From: Thiomicrospira cyclica ALM1
GTDB taxonomy: Bacteria; Pseudomonadota; Gammaproteobacteria; Thiomicrospirales; Thiomicrospiraceae
Assembly (NCBI RefSeq): GCF_000214825.1
Contig: NC_015581.1
Location: forward strand, 1,178,001 to 1,242,000
Length of the DNA: 64,000 nucleotides
Direction: 5' to 3'
The notes below the pieces were generated by a model. That model was not told where the DNA came from and did no database searches. It saw only the letters and a list, made by a program, of their open reading frames with translations. Shown here in pieces: positions 8,150 through 17,213 of the stretch. Both the position numbers and the translations under genes were made by a program. How positions within the stretch are numbered: position 1 is the first letter of the stretch; the number at the start of each line of letters is the position of its first letter.

Positions 8150-9310
8150 CTATTCCTTTTCCAATTGATAACGCGAGTATATATTATCGCCCAACATTGT
8201 CTGTTCGACCAGTTTTAAACGTGGGGCTTGAGACAGTTGCGTTAAGGTTTGGGTAACGAAACAACTCTGTGCGTCCTGCCCCAACACCAAAGGTGCACTA
8301 AACCAATGAATCTCGTCAACACAATCAATGGAAAGCATCGCACCAGCTAAAACCCCTCCGGACTCAAGCATGACATTATTACACTGATAGTGTGATGCTA
8401 AATGCGCTAGCACCGACACCAAGTTAACTCTATGTTGCGGGTCACAATCAACCCCATGAACTTTAATACCCTTTGCCGCAAGCTGCGCAACCTTATCGGC
8501 TTGGGCGCATAACGTTGCCCTGGTTGTATAAATTATCAAAGCGTCCGCTTGCTGACAGAGCTTCGCATTCAAAGGTATACGCAACCGACTATCTACCACG
8601 ACCTTCATCGGTTCAACACGACCGGCACTTGACCAGCCCTGAGCATAAAACGCCGAATCATCAAGTCGCACCGTTAATCGAGGATCATCAGTGATAACAC
8701 TAGCAATCCCGGTGATAATGGCACATTGCTGCGCGCGTAATAGATGACCTTGCGCCCTTGCTAGTGCATTGGTAATCCATTGGCTTTGACCGTTAGCTAA
8801 GGCCACCTTCGCATCAACACTCGTGGCTAACTTTAAACTAACATTAGGCCGCCCTCGTTGCATCCGGCTGACAAAGCCTTTGTTAAGTTGTTGTGCTCGT
8901 TTCATTGCCACGCCTTGGGTGACCTCAATGCCTGACTCCTGAAGTGCTGCAATACCGCGCCCAGAAACCCGTGGATTGGGATCGATCATAGCAATTACCA
9001 CCCGTTTAATACCGGCTGTAATGAGTGCATTGCAACAAGGCGGTGTTTTTCCAAAATGCGAGCAGGGCTCTAGGGTTACATAGGCTGTGGCACCACGTGC
9101 TCTATCACCGGCCATGCGAAGAGCTAACACTTCAGCATGAGGCTCACCGGCACGCTGATGCCAGCCCTCTCCAATCAGCTGGCCTTCTTTGATTAAAACA
9201 CAACCGACAGCTGGATTAGGACGGGTTGATAAGCGACCAAGACTTGCAAGATCCAGCGCACGATTCATCCAAATTGAATCCGTGAGCGAATGAGGATATG
9301 AGCTTAGCAT
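8150..9310 (-). CDS. ribD: Bifunctional riboflavin deaminase/reductase
   Basis: Carries out the second and third steps of the pyrimidine branch of riboflavin synthesis. The N-terminal cytidine-deaminase-like domain shows the zinc ligands and catalytic Glu in EPHAEVLAL and in EPCSHFGKTPPCC. The C-terminal domain is the NADPH-dependent reductase (SLKLATSVDAKVAL near residue 158 and LESGGVLAGAML near residue 317). Length (386) is normal. It is 11 bases downstream of nrdR; no FMN riboswitch separates them. Confidence 0.95.
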   Translation of the reverse strand: MLSSYPHSLTDSIWMNRALDLASLGRLSTRPNPAVGCVLIKEGQLIGEGWHQRAGEPHAEVLALRMAGDRARGATAYVTLEPCSHFGKTPPCCNALITAGIKRVVIAMIDPNPRVSGRGIAALQESGIEVTQGVAMKRAQQLNKGFVSRMQRGRPNVSLKLATSVDAKVALANGQSQWITNALARAQGHLLRAQQCAIITGIASVITDDPRLTVRLDDSAFYAQGWSSAGRVEPMKVVVDSRLRIPLNAKLCQQADALIIYTTRATLCAQADKVAQLAAKGIKVHGVDCDPQHRVNLVSVLAHLASHYQCNNVMLESGGVLAGAMLSIDCVDEIHWFSAPLVLGQDAQSCFVTQTLTQLSQAPRLKLVEQTMLGDNIYSRYQLEKE

Positions 9311-9321
9311 GAGTGTAGTAA

Positions 9322-9789
9322 TTAGGTTTTAGCAGCCGTCAGAGCCATTAACTTTTCAACTTCCTCACGAAAAGCCTCGACATCTTGGAATGAGCGATAA
9401 ACAGACGCAAAACGAACATAAGCAACTGGGTCTAAGTCACGTAATGCACTCATTACCCATTCACCAATACGGCTCGCGGGCACTTCACGAGCACCCTCAG
9501 CCATTAAACGTTTAATAATTTGCTGGATAACATCATCAATACGATCACTGGCTACTGGGCGTTTTTCAAGGGCTTTCAGTAAACCTTGCCGCAATTTAGC
9601 ATCGTCAAATTTCTCGCGATTACCATCTGATTTAATAATTCGCGGCAAACTTAACTCAGCCGATTCATAGGTTGTAAAACGCTCACCACAGTTAAGGCAT
9701 TCACGGCGACGGCGAATTTGATTACCTTCACCCGCCAAGCGTGAATCGACCACTTTTGTTTCTGGCGTATTACAAAAAGGACAATGCAT
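9322..9789 (-). CDS. nrdR: Transcriptional repressor NrdR
   Basis: An ATP/dATP-sensing repressor of ribonucleotide reductase genes. The N-terminal zinc ribbon has two CxxC pairs (MHCPFCNT and CLNCGERF), and the ATP-cone domain covers about residues 48-138. The protein is 155 residues long, close to the usual ~150. It lies between glyA and ribD, a widespread gammaproteobacterial order. No ribonucleotide reductase gene is in the window. Confidence 0.95.
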   Translation of the reverse strand: MHCPFCNTPETKVVDSRLAGEGNQIRRRRECLNCGERFTTYESAELSLPRIIKSDGNREKFDDAKLRQGLLKALEKRPVASDRIDDVIQQIIKRLMAEGAREVPASRIGEWVMSALRDLDPVAYVRFASVYRSFQDVEAFREEVEKLMALTAAKT

Positions 9790-9802
9790 AATCTGATCTT
9801 AC

Positions 9803-11077
9803 CTAGGCCTGGTATACCGGGAAACGAGCACACAAAGCAGTCACTTTTTGACGGATCTGGTCGATAACAACCTGATCCCAGGTTTCATTAGCTTGATCAC
9901 AGGCATCAATCACATCACAAATCCAGCCTGCTAATTCCTTACACTCCGCTTCTTTAAAGCCTCGAGTAGTAATAGCCGCCGTACCAATACGAATACCACT
10001 GGTTACAAATGGCGACATAGGATCATTTGGTACCGAATTTTTGTTGATAGTAATGTGCGCATCGCCTAGTGCGGCGTCTACCAATTTACCCGTTAGACCT
10101 TTTTCAATTAAGCTAACCAAAAATAAATGGTTTTTTGTGCCGCCAGAAACGACGTCTAAACCACGTGCCATGACCACCTCAGCCATGGTCTGGGCATTGG
10201 TAACCACTTGCTGTGCATAGGTTTTGAAAGCGGGCTCCATCGCCTCTTTAAACGCAATCGCTTTCGCAGCAATAACATGCATTAATGGGCCACCCTGCGT
10301 ACCCGGGAACACCAAAGAATTTAGTTTCTTCTCTATATCTGGGTTAGCTTTAGCTAAGATTAAGCCACCACGAGGGCCGCGCAAGGTTTTGTGCGTTGTA
10401 GTCGTTGTTACATCAGCGATTTGCACCGGGTTGGGATAAACACCCGCCGCCACCAGTCCTGCAATGTGAGCCATATCCACTAACAAATACGCGCCGACCA
10501 TGTCTGCAATATCACGGAAACGTTGCCAATCAACAATTTGCGAGTAGGCAGAAAAACCGGCAATAATTAACTTGGGGTTATGTTCTTTGGCGAGAGCTTC
10601 AACTTGCTCATAATCGATTTCCCCTGTCTCAGGGTTTAGACCGTATTGAACCGCATTATAGATTTTACCCGAGAAATTAACTTTCGCACCATGGGTTAAG
10701 TGACCGCCATGCGCTAAGCTCATACCCAGAACCGTATCACCTGGCTCTAATAAAGCCATAAATACAGGCGCATTAGCTTGCGAGCCCGAATGCGGCTGAA
10801 CGTTTGCATAATCAGCGCCAAACAATTGCTTCGCTCGCTCAATAGCTAAGGCTTCAACCACATCAACATGTTCACAACCACCGTAATAACGTTTTCCTGG
10901 ATAACCTTCCGCATATTTGTTGGTAAGAACGGAACCTTGCGCTTCCATAATACGCGGGCTGGTATAGTTCTCAGAAGCAATAAGCTCTATATGGTCTTCT
11001 TGACGCTGGGCCTCTTTAGCAATAGCCACAGCTACATCATCATCATATCCAGCAATCGTCATGGTTTGGTTAAACAT
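9803..11077 (-). CDS. glyA: Serine hydroxymethyltransferase
   Basis: PLP enzyme that interconverts serine and glycine while loading one-carbon units on tetrahydrofolate. The PLP-binding Lys is in [14 protein letters not shown] near residue 231; LIASENYTS and [14 protein letters not shown] are further family signatures. At 424 residues it has normal length. The ATG is preceded by GGAG at suitable spacing. It is the first gene of a run of eight minus-strand genes ending with thiL. Confidence 0.96.
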   Translation of the reverse strand: MFNQTMTIAGYDDDVAVAIAKEAQRQEDHIELIASENYTSPRIMEAQGSVLTNKYAEGYPGKRYYGGCEHVDVVEALAIERAKQLFGADYANVQPHSGSQANAPVFMALLEPGDTVLGMSLAHGGHLTHGAKVNFSGKIYNAVQYGLNPETGEIDYEQVEALAKEHNPKLIIAGFSAYSQIVDWQRFRDIADMVGAYLLVDMAHIAGLVAAGVYPNPVQIADVTTTTTHKTLRGPRGGLILAKANPDIEKKLNSLVFPGTQGGPLMHVIAAKAIAFKEAMEPAFKTYAQQVVTNAQTMAEVVMARGLDVVSGGTKNHLFLVSLIEKGLTGKLVDAALGDAHITINKNSVPNDPMSPFVTSGIRIGTAAITTRGFKEAECKELAGWICDVIDACDQANETWDQVVIDQIRQKVTALCARFPVYQA

Positions 11078-11124
11078 TTATCTACTCCAACTTATATCAG
11101 GCTACTTTAAAATAGAAGTAATTT

Positions 11125-11136
11125 TAACAGCTGTTA
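11125..11136. promoter_or_regulatory. Perfect 12-base palindrome upstream of glyA (possible operator)
   Basis: TAACAGCTGTTA is a perfect inverted repeat 48 bases upstream of the glyA ATG, between divergent glyA and ettA. On the minus strand a weak -35-like TTGTAA overlaps it. Its position suits an operator, but I cannot name a regulator. Confidence 0.3.
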
Positions 11137-11235
11137 CAAAAATACACCATGTAAAAAGCGTGATCGACTTTCACAATTGAACAAACTTAGGTAAAGTTAG
11201 TGAGATTAATTTATTCAGTTTAAATAGGATTTCGA

Positions 11236-12903
11236 ATGGCTCAATTTGTTTACACCATGAACCGAGTAGGTAAAGTGGTTCCCCCGTCAAAATACATCCT
11301 AAAAGATATTTCATTATCATTTTTTCCTGGTGCCAAAATTGGTGTTCTGGGTTTAAACGGATCGGGTAAATCCACCCTACTGCGAATTATGGCCGGTATT
11401 GACACCGATATCGTGGGTGAAGCGCGCCCTCAACCTGGCATTAAAGTGGGTTACTTACCCCAAGAGCCCCAACTCGATCCGAGTAAAGACGTGCGCGGGA
11501 ATGTTGAAGAAGCGGTCGCTGACATAAAACAAGCCATGGCCGATTTGGACGCAATTTATGCCGCTTATGCTGAACCTGATGCCGATTTTGACAAACTCGC
11601 CATTAAACAAGCGGAGATTGAAGATAAAATTCAAGCCATGGATGGACATAACCTAGAACGCGCGCTTGAAATTGCTGCTGATGCCTTGCGCCTTCCGGCC
11701 TGGGATGCGGATGTGACCAAATTATCGGGTGGTGAACGACGCCGAGTTGCCTTGTGTCGCTTGCTCCTATCCAAACCTGACATGCTGTTACTCGATGAGC
11801 CGACCAACCATTTAGATGCCGAATCGATTGCTTGGCTGGAGCGCTTTTTACTAGAGTTCCCTGGTACCGTTGTCGCAATTACCCATGACCGCTACTTCCT
11901 CGATAATGCCGCGCAGTGGATTTTAGAGCTCGACCGTGGCCAAGGTATCCCCTATGAGGGCAACTACTCTTCTTGGTTAGAGCAAAAAGAGCAACGCCTG
12001 GAACAAGAAGCCAAACAAGAAGTTGCACGTTTAAAAACCATTAAACAAGAATTGGAATGGGTACGCGCCAATCCCAAAGGCCGTCACGCCAAATCAAAAG
12101 CGCGTATGGCACGCTTCGAAGAACTCAGCAGTGTTGAAAATCAAAAGCGCAACGAAACCAACGAAATCTTTATTCCAGTCGCTGAACGGCTTGGTGAAAA
12201 AGTCATCGAAGTCAACCACATCAAAAAAGGCTTTGGTGACCGCCTGCTGATTGAAGACTTACATTTTAAATTGCCACAAGGTGGTATTGTGGGGATTATT
12301 GGGCCCAACGGCGCCGGTAAATCAACGCTCTTTAAAATGCTGACTGGACAAGAACAACCCGATAGTGGCGAGATTGTGTTTGGTGACACCGTGCAACTCT
12401 CTTATGTTGATCAAAGTCGAGATGCTCTGGACGACACTAAAACGGTTTGGGAAGAAATTTCAGGCGGTGACGAGATTTTTATGGTGGGCAATTTTGAAGT
12501 CAATACACGAGCCTATTGTTCACGATTCAACTTCAAAGGTGGCGATCAACAAAAACGGATTGGAGAGCTTTCTGGTGGTGAACGTAATCGCGTACACTTG
12601 GCCAAAACCTTGCGCAAAGGTGGTAATGTATTACTGCTTGACGAACCTACTAATGATTTAGATGTTGAAACCCTGCGCGCATTAGAACAAGCCTTACTTG
12701 ATTTTGCGGGCTGTGCCGTTGTTATATCACATGACCGTTGGTTTCTTGATCGGATCGCTACGCACATGTTGGCCTTTGAAGGTGATTCTCATGTTGAATG
12801 GTTCGAAGGCAACTTCACCGATTATGAAGCTGACTTAAAACGTCGTAAAGGGGCTGAAGCCGCACAACCACACCGTATTAAATACAAACCTATTAAAGTT
12901 TAA
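11236..12903 (+). CDS. ettA: Energy-dependent translational throttle protein EttA (ABC-F ATPase)
   Basis: A cytoplasmic ABC-F protein that binds the ribosomal E site and gates elongation by the ATP/ADP ratio. It has exactly the E. coli length of 555 residues. Two ATPase domains have Walker A LNGSGKST near residue 41 and GPNGAGKST near residue 355, signature motifs LSGGERRRVAL and LSGGERNRVHL, and Walker B motifs followed by DEPTNHLD and DEPTNDLD. The linker between the domains is charged, and NPKGRHAKSKARMARFEEL is typical of EttA. It is divergent from glyA and followed after 10 bases by a PAS-GGDEF gene. Confidence 0.95.
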   Translation: MAQFVYTMNRVGKVVPPSKYILKDISLSFFPGAKIGVLGLNGSGKSTLLRIMAGIDTDIVGEARPQPGIKVGYLPQEPQLDPSKDVRGNVEEAVADIKQAMADLDAIYAAYAEPDADFDKLAIKQAEIEDKIQAMDGHNLERALEIAADALRLPAWDADVTKLSGGERRRVALCRLLLSKPDMLLLDEPTNHLDAESIAWLERFLLEFPGTVVAITHDRYFLDNAAQWILELDRGQGIPYEGNYSSWLEQKEQRLEQEAKQEVARLKTIKQELEWVRANPKGRHAKSKARMARFEELSSVENQKRNETNEIFIPVAERLGEKVIEVNHIKKGFGDRLLIEDLHFKLPQGGIVGIIGPNGAGKSTLFKMLTGQEQPDSGEIVFGDTVQLSYVDQSRDALDDTKTVWEEISGGDEIFMVGNFEVNTRAYCSRFNFKGGDQQKRIGELSGGERNRVHLAKTLRKGGNVLLLDEPTNDLDVETLRALEQALLDFAGCAVVISHDRWFLDRIATHMLAFEGDSHVEWFEGNFTDYEADLKRRKGAEAAQPHRIKYKPIKV

Positions 12904-12913
12904 GGAGCAACGT

Positions 12914-13831
12914 ATGGCCGATCAACAGCAACACTTAGCTTCCAATCTTATCGCAATCGCTAATGCCATGCCCGACCCAATCTTTGTTATGGGTCGGGAT
13001 GGTACTTACCTTGATATCATTGGCGGTAAAGAACGCAGCCTTTATGCCGATGGCCATCCATTAATTGGCAAAAACTACTCGCAGGTATTGCCTGAAAAAA
13101 TGGCAATGCGTTTTTTAAATGTGGTTCAAAAAGCCATTCAAACCCAATCACTGCAAGAAGTTGAATACCAACTCTCCAACGCCGAAGTACAAGGCATTGA
13201 GCCGATAGGTCCAAGCGGAGGGCAATGGTACGAGGCGCGGGTTTATCCTATTGATGGTGACGCCTACGGGCAACCAGCCGTTATTTGGCTGGCGATCAAT
13301 ATCACCCAACGCAAGCACATGGAAGAACAGATTGAACATCTGTCTCAAAACGATGCGTTGACCGGCTTCTACAATCGGGATTTCTTCTTAAATCTTTGCG
13401 ACGAATTAATTAACAAAGCACGGATGAATCATCAAGCCCTATCACTGATTAAAGTTGACCTCGATTGTTTCAAAAACATTACCGATGGCTATGGTCATGA
13501 ATTAGGTGATCAAGCCATATTGCAAGCTGCCCACGCACTCGAAGTGACATGCAAAGACTTGGGTTATATTGGCCGCTTAAGTTGTGATCAATTTATGTTA
13601 GTCTTAGATGGAGTCAAAGGCGTTGATGCTTTCCGTATCGCAAAATTAGCACAGGAAAAAATCACCGCGCAAAAAATTCGTCTTGACGAAAACACCACAA
13701 CTTGTTTGACTAGCAAAGCGGGTGTAACTGAATTGCGAGAAACGGATGAAGATAGTCGTCATTTGTTTAATCGCGTGCAGGAAGCGATTGTTGCGATTAA
13801 GAGCAGTCGTGAGAATACTAAAATGGCCTAA
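12914..13831 (+). CDS. PAS-GGDEF protein with degenerate GGDEF motif
   Basis: Residues ~12-135 form a PAS domain (IANAMPDPIFVMGRDG ... WLAINITQRK) and residues ~140-300 a GGDEF domain: NDALTGFYNRDFF, then VDLDCFKNITDGYGHELGDQ with the usual metal/GTP region. The signature loop reads SCDQF (residues 223-227) instead of GGDEF, so diguanylate cyclase activity is unlikely; no RxxD inhibitory site precedes it. No membrane segment is seen, so it is probably cytosolic. It may act as a receptor or binding partner rather than an enzyme. It starts 10 bases after ettA with a GGAG ribosome binding site and is likely co-transcribed. Confidence 0.85.
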   Translation: MADQQQHLASNLIAIANAMPDPIFVMGRDGTYLDIIGGKERSLYADGHPLIGKNYSQVLPEKMAMRFLNVVQKAIQTQSLQEVEYQLSNAEVQGIEPIGPSGGQWYEARVYPIDGDAYGQPAVIWLAINITQRKHMEEQIEHLSQNDALTGFYNRDFFLNLCDELINKARMNHQALSLIKVDLDCFKNITDGYGHELGDQAILQAAHALEVTCKDLGYIGRLSCDQFMLVLDGVKGVDAFRIAKLAQEKITAQKIRLDENTTTCLTSKAGVTELRETDEDSRHLFNRVQEAIVAIKSSRENTKMA

Positions 13832-13885
13832 CCGAGAATTTACGATAACACTTGGCCATACTATAAAAACGATAAGGAGAGACTC

Positions 13886-14368
13886 ATGAAAAACTGGTTA
13901 AAAACCCTAGCTATTGCTCTGACACTTGGACTGGCAAGCACTGCTGGTCATGCCGCCGATGAGGGTGCAAAAGTTGTTTATCATGTTGATTTTAGTGATG
14001 TCACCCGCTATTCAGCCACTCTTACATCAATCAATAACATCATGAATGCCTACGAAAATGAGCTTATGGACGCCGATGTGCATTTAGTGTTTGTTGGTTT
14101 TGGGTTACGTTTTGTGACCGATGATGGCTTAAGCGGCACACCTTATGAACATGATGCCGCACTACTAGAGCGTCGCGATGAGTTAAAAGGTCGTCTTGAC
14201 GCCCTAATGAATTCACGTGGTGTACAAGTAAAGCTCTGTGATCATACGCGTAATGAAATTAACCTTGACCCAGCCAAGATCTACGATGGCGTTCAGTTGG
14301 TTGGCTCAGGCGTTTTTGATATTGCAATCTTGCAAAGTCAAGGCTATGCCTATCTAAAAATCCAATAA
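13886..14368 (+). CDS. Periplasmic DsrE/DsrF-like protein
   Basis: The start is an evident signal peptide (Lys-containing n-region, hydrophobic stretch to ~residue 20, AHA cleavage near residue 23). The mature ~137 residues resemble the DsrE/F-like fold: VVYHVDFSD, then DVHLVFVGFGLRFV, RRDELKGRLDALMNSRGVQVKLCDHTR and VGSGVFDIAILQSQGYAYLKI. Cys118 is the only cysteine and sits where cytoplasmic DsrE/TusD proteins have their sulfur-carrier Cys. Secreted homologues are frequent in sulfur-oxidising bacteria, with no settled role. GGAG precedes the ATG, and a bidirectional terminator follows. Confidence 0.75.
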   Translation: MKNWLKTLAIALTLGLASTAGHAADEGAKVVYHVDFSDVTRYSATLTSINNIMNAYENELMDADVHLVFVGFGLRFVTDDGLSGTPYEHDAALLERRDELKGRLDALMNSRGVQVKLCDHTRNEINLDPAKIYDGVQLVGSGVFDIAILQSQGYAYLKIQ

Positions 14369-14402
14369 TCACAACCATCCTTAACTTGAATGAAAGCCCA
14401 TT

Positions 14403-14426
14403 AAAAAGCCCCTTCCGGGGCTTTTT
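14403..14426. terminator. Bidirectional intrinsic terminator
   Basis: A-tract, stem AAAGCCCC / GGGGCTTT with TTCC loop, T-tract. It lies between the convergent DsrE-like gene and the response regulator gene and has the A/T-tract needed in both directions. Confidence 0.9.
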
Positions 14427-14428
14427 TT

Positions 14429-15100
14429 CTACTCAATTTCAACAATATCGACCTTTGTTAAACCGGTATCTGTTGCATAGTGAGTAATTTCTGCTGGTGA
14501 TGTCGCACCGAGTTTCGTCATCAAGTTTTCACGATGCTTTGATACGGTACGGTCACTAATATCCAACATTACTGCAATATCCTTGGTTTTAAACCCTTCC
14601 GCAATCAACTTAGTCACTTGCTTTTCACGAACAGAAAGCTTGCGCATACTGCGCTTCTTCTTAACCGGACTAGCATTTTCAATGACGGCCATTACGTGGG
14701 GCTTAATAACATCATCAACAAACAAATTACCGTTAACAACCTTTACTAAACCATCTAATAAAGATGACTTAGCCACTGATTTCGTTGCAATACCATGAAC
14801 CCCCATTTCAAGAGCCTCAACCCAAACACTGGGCGTTAACGCCGAAGTCAATATCATAATTTTTACTTTTGGATGGCGACGCTTTAATTGTGAAATCGTA
14901 TTAAAGCCATTAAGTTTTGGCAATGCCAGTTCCATAACAATCAAGTCTGGCTCCGTCGCGCGAACCATTTCCATTGCAACAATACCATCACCCGCTTCTC
15001 CGACGACACTAAACCTTTCATCTGCTTCAATTAGGCTTTTTATAGCCCCACGAACCAACTCTTGATCTTCGGCTAATACTAGTTTTATTTTGTCAGACAT
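14429..15100 (-). CDS. LuxR/NarL-type response regulator with Glu at the phosphorylation site
   Basis: A receiver domain (residues ~1-120) followed by a LuxR-type helix-turn-helix (residues ~155-215; LSVREKQVTKLIAEGFKTKDIA). The receiver keeps the acidic pair E11-D12, Thr85 and Lys107, but the phospho-accepting Asp is Glu57 in IVMELALPKLNG (codon GAA). Such a change can mimic phosphorylation, so the protein may be active without a kinase, and none is adjacent. I chose the ATG at 15100, which has a GGAG ribosome binding site; the frame could extend 14 codons upstream without one. Targets are unknown. Confidence 0.9.
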   Translation of the reverse strand: MSDKIKLVLAEDQELVRGAIKSLIEADERFSVVGEAGDGIVAMEMVRATEPDLIVMELALPKLNGFNTISQLKRRHPKVKIMILTSALTPSVWVEALEMGVHGIATKSVAKSSLLDGLVKVVNGNLFVDDVIKPHVMAVIENASPVKKKRSMRKLSVREKQVTKLIAEGFKTKDIAVMLDISDRTVSKHRENLMTKLGATSPAEITHYATDTGLTKVDIVEIE

Positions 15101-15382
15101 TCCGGACTCCCGTCTTTGTGATAGAAAATGATTTAATAACAAACCCGCGAAAAAATAGGTAACATACGCTTATATTATTGGTGGTTATATTACCATGTAA
15201 ATTTTTTTTACAACAAGATTTTTCATATAAAACGAACTTAATTATCCCCATTTATGCAAAATTCAATAATTTAAACGCCAAATAGCAGGCCTCACACTTC
15301 TATTTACAAATACCCAGCACAAACACACTGGGCAAACTCAGGTAAAATAGGACTATTTTTTAGGCCGACAGGATAATGACAT
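15101..15382. other. AT-rich divergent intergenic region
   Basis: 282 bases between the response regulator and fumC. For the regulator, TTTACA (minus strand, 15201-15196) upstream of AT-rich -10-like sequence is a weak promoter candidate. For fumC, TAAAAT at 15343-15348 is a possible -10. An inverted repeat CCCAG / CTGGG (15313-15332) lies just upstream of it. I see no open frame or RNA gene. Confidence 0.4.
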
Positions 15383-16768
15383 ATGACCAATACTCGCACC
15401 GTCCACGACAGTATGGGCGCCATGACACTCCCAGAAAATGCACTCTATGGCGCACAAACGCAACGAGCCATCGAGAATTTCCCAATCAGCCACCAGCCAA
15501 TGCCAAAACCATTTATTTTGGCATTGGCTGAGGTTAAACTCGCTTGCGCAAAAGCCAATCATCAACTAGGACTCATGTCCGACCAACAGCTTAATGCCAT
15601 CGAGCAAGCCGTCAAACATATTTTGTGTCAACAACCAATGGACGCATTTCCAGTAGATGTTTTCCAAACAGGTTCTGGCACGAGTTCAAACATGAACATG
15701 AACGAAGTAATATCAACACTCGCAGAACAACTCGTTAATGTCAGCATCCACCCTAATGATCATGTCAACATGAGTCAAAGTTCAAATGACGTGATACCAA
15801 CGGCTTTGCACGTTAGCGCTAATCGCTTGATGAGCGAACAACTTCTACCGGCCATTAACCACCTGATTGAAGTTTTAGCAAATAAAGAGTTAGCCGTGGT
15901 CGGTATTGTTAAAACAGGTCGTACGCATTTAATGGATGCAATGCCTATTACGCTATCCCAAGAATTATCCGGCTGGCGAGCACAGCTATCTCAAAATCTG
16001 ACTCGTTTAACTCAAACTCAACAACGTCTAAAAGCACTTGCGCTTGGTGGCACAGCCGTCGGAACAGGTATTAACGCACCGACCAATTTTTCAGCAACCT
16101 TTTGCAAGCACCTCAGCGAGATGCACCAAGATACATACCAGCCAATGGATAATTTCTTTGTCGGCTTAAGTAGTCAAGACACGGTGTTGGAGTTGAGTGG
16201 CCAACTTAATGTTCTTGCGGCCAGTTTAATGAAAATTGCCAATGATTTACGCTGGATGAACTCGGGTCCTCTCGCTGGTTTGGCCGAAATTCAATTGCCG
16301 GCTTTGCAACCGGGGAGCTCTATTATGCCAGGCAAGGTAAACCCGGTTATACCAGAAGCTGTGGCAATGGTTTGCGCGCAGGTCACGGGCAACCATACCG
16401 CGATTACTATTGGAGCACAGTCTGGAAATTTTCAACTCAACGTAATGCTGCCGATGATCACCTATAATCTTTTAAACGCTATTGAATGGTTAAGCAACGC
16501 TATGTATCAACTTGCTGATAAAGCCATTCAAAATTTTAAGGTAAATTTAAGCCAGCTCGATCACGCCCTTGCTATTAACCCAATCCTAGTCACGGCTCTT
16601 AATGGTGTGGTAGGCTATGAAAAAGGTGCTGAAATTGCCAAAACCGCTTATCAAACAGGGCAAGCAGTTATTGATGTAGCTGAACAGCTCACTGACCTTG
16701 ATCGCGACACCTTAATGAAACTTTTAGACCCTAAACGTTTAACAGAGGGCGGTACACCCGGCCTTTAA
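15383..16768 (+). CDS. fumC: Fumarate hydratase class II
   Basis: Iron-independent fumarase of the TCA cycle, interconverting fumarate and malate. The 461-residue sequence carries QTGSGTSSNMNMNEV, the substrate-binding TGRTHLMDAMP region and the superfamily signature GSSIMPGKVNPV near residue 313. NAPTNF and GGTAVGTG also fit class II fumarase rather than argininosuccinate lyase or aspartase; aspartase is the nearest alternative. The ATG is preceded by AGGA. A thioredoxin gene follows after 24 bases. Confidence 0.92.
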   Translation: MTNTRTVHDSMGAMTLPENALYGAQTQRAIENFPISHQPMPKPFILALAEVKLACAKANHQLGLMSDQQLNAIEQAVKHILCQQPMDAFPVDVFQTGSGTSSNMNMNEVISTLAEQLVNVSIHPNDHVNMSQSSNDVIPTALHVSANRLMSEQLLPAINHLIEVLANKELAVVGIVKTGRTHLMDAMPITLSQELSGWRAQLSQNLTRLTQTQQRLKALALGGTAVGTGINAPTNFSATFCKHLSEMHQDTYQPMDNFFVGLSSQDTVLELSGQLNVLAASLMKIANDLRWMNSGPLAGLAEIQLPALQPGSSIMPGKVNPVIPEAVAMVCAQVTGNHTAITIGAQSGNFQLNVMLPMITYNLLNAIEWLSNAMYQLADKAIQNFKVNLSQLDHALAINPILVTALNGVVGYEKGAEIAKTAYQTGQAVIDVAEQLTDLDRDTLMKLLDPKRLTEGGTPGL

Positions 16769-16792
16769 ACCAAGTAATGTAAGGAGTAGTAA

Positions 16793-17161
16793 ATGGCCTT
16801 AGTTAATCTAACTGCCGATGCTTTTGATGAATTTATTGCACAGCATGATATGATCATTTTCGATTTTTGGGCTGAATGGTGCGGACCATGCAAACAGTTT
16901 GGACCCGTATTTGAAGCGGCCTCTGAACAACACCCCAATATTATGTTCGCTAAAGTCAATGTAGAAGAGCAACCAGACCTGGCGAATATGTTTCAGGTAC
17001 GTTCTATTCCAACCATTGCATTTATGCGTGAAAAAGTGGTGGTTTACGCCAACCCCGGTGCTTTACCTGCTAGTAATTTCGAACAAGGTATCCAAGAAAT
17101 GTTGAACCTTGATATGGCTAAAGTGCATGCCGATGTGGCTGAAATGCAACAGCAGCAATAA
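16793..17161 (+). CDS. Thioredoxin family protein
   Basis: A 122-residue cytosolic thioredoxin with the canonical WCGPC active site (Cys30, Cys33) and the cis-Pro at residue 73 (RSIPT). The thioredoxin fold ends near residue 105 and is followed by a short Gln-rich tail. Unlike TrxA it lacks the usual GxxxG ending, so it is best called a thioredoxin-like reductant without a known partner. AAGGAG precedes the start, and the gene is probably read with fumC. Confidence 0.88.
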   Translation: MALVNLTADAFDEFIAQHDMIIFDFWAEWCGPCKQFGPVFEAASEQHPNIMFAKVNVEEQPDLANMFQVRSIPTIAFMREKVVVYANPGALPASNFEQGIQEMLNLDMAKVHADVAEMQQQQ

Positions 17162-17213
17162 TCGACAAGTAGAAGTCTGCAGGGGCTGTTGGCTGGCTAA
17201 AAGTATAATCAAA

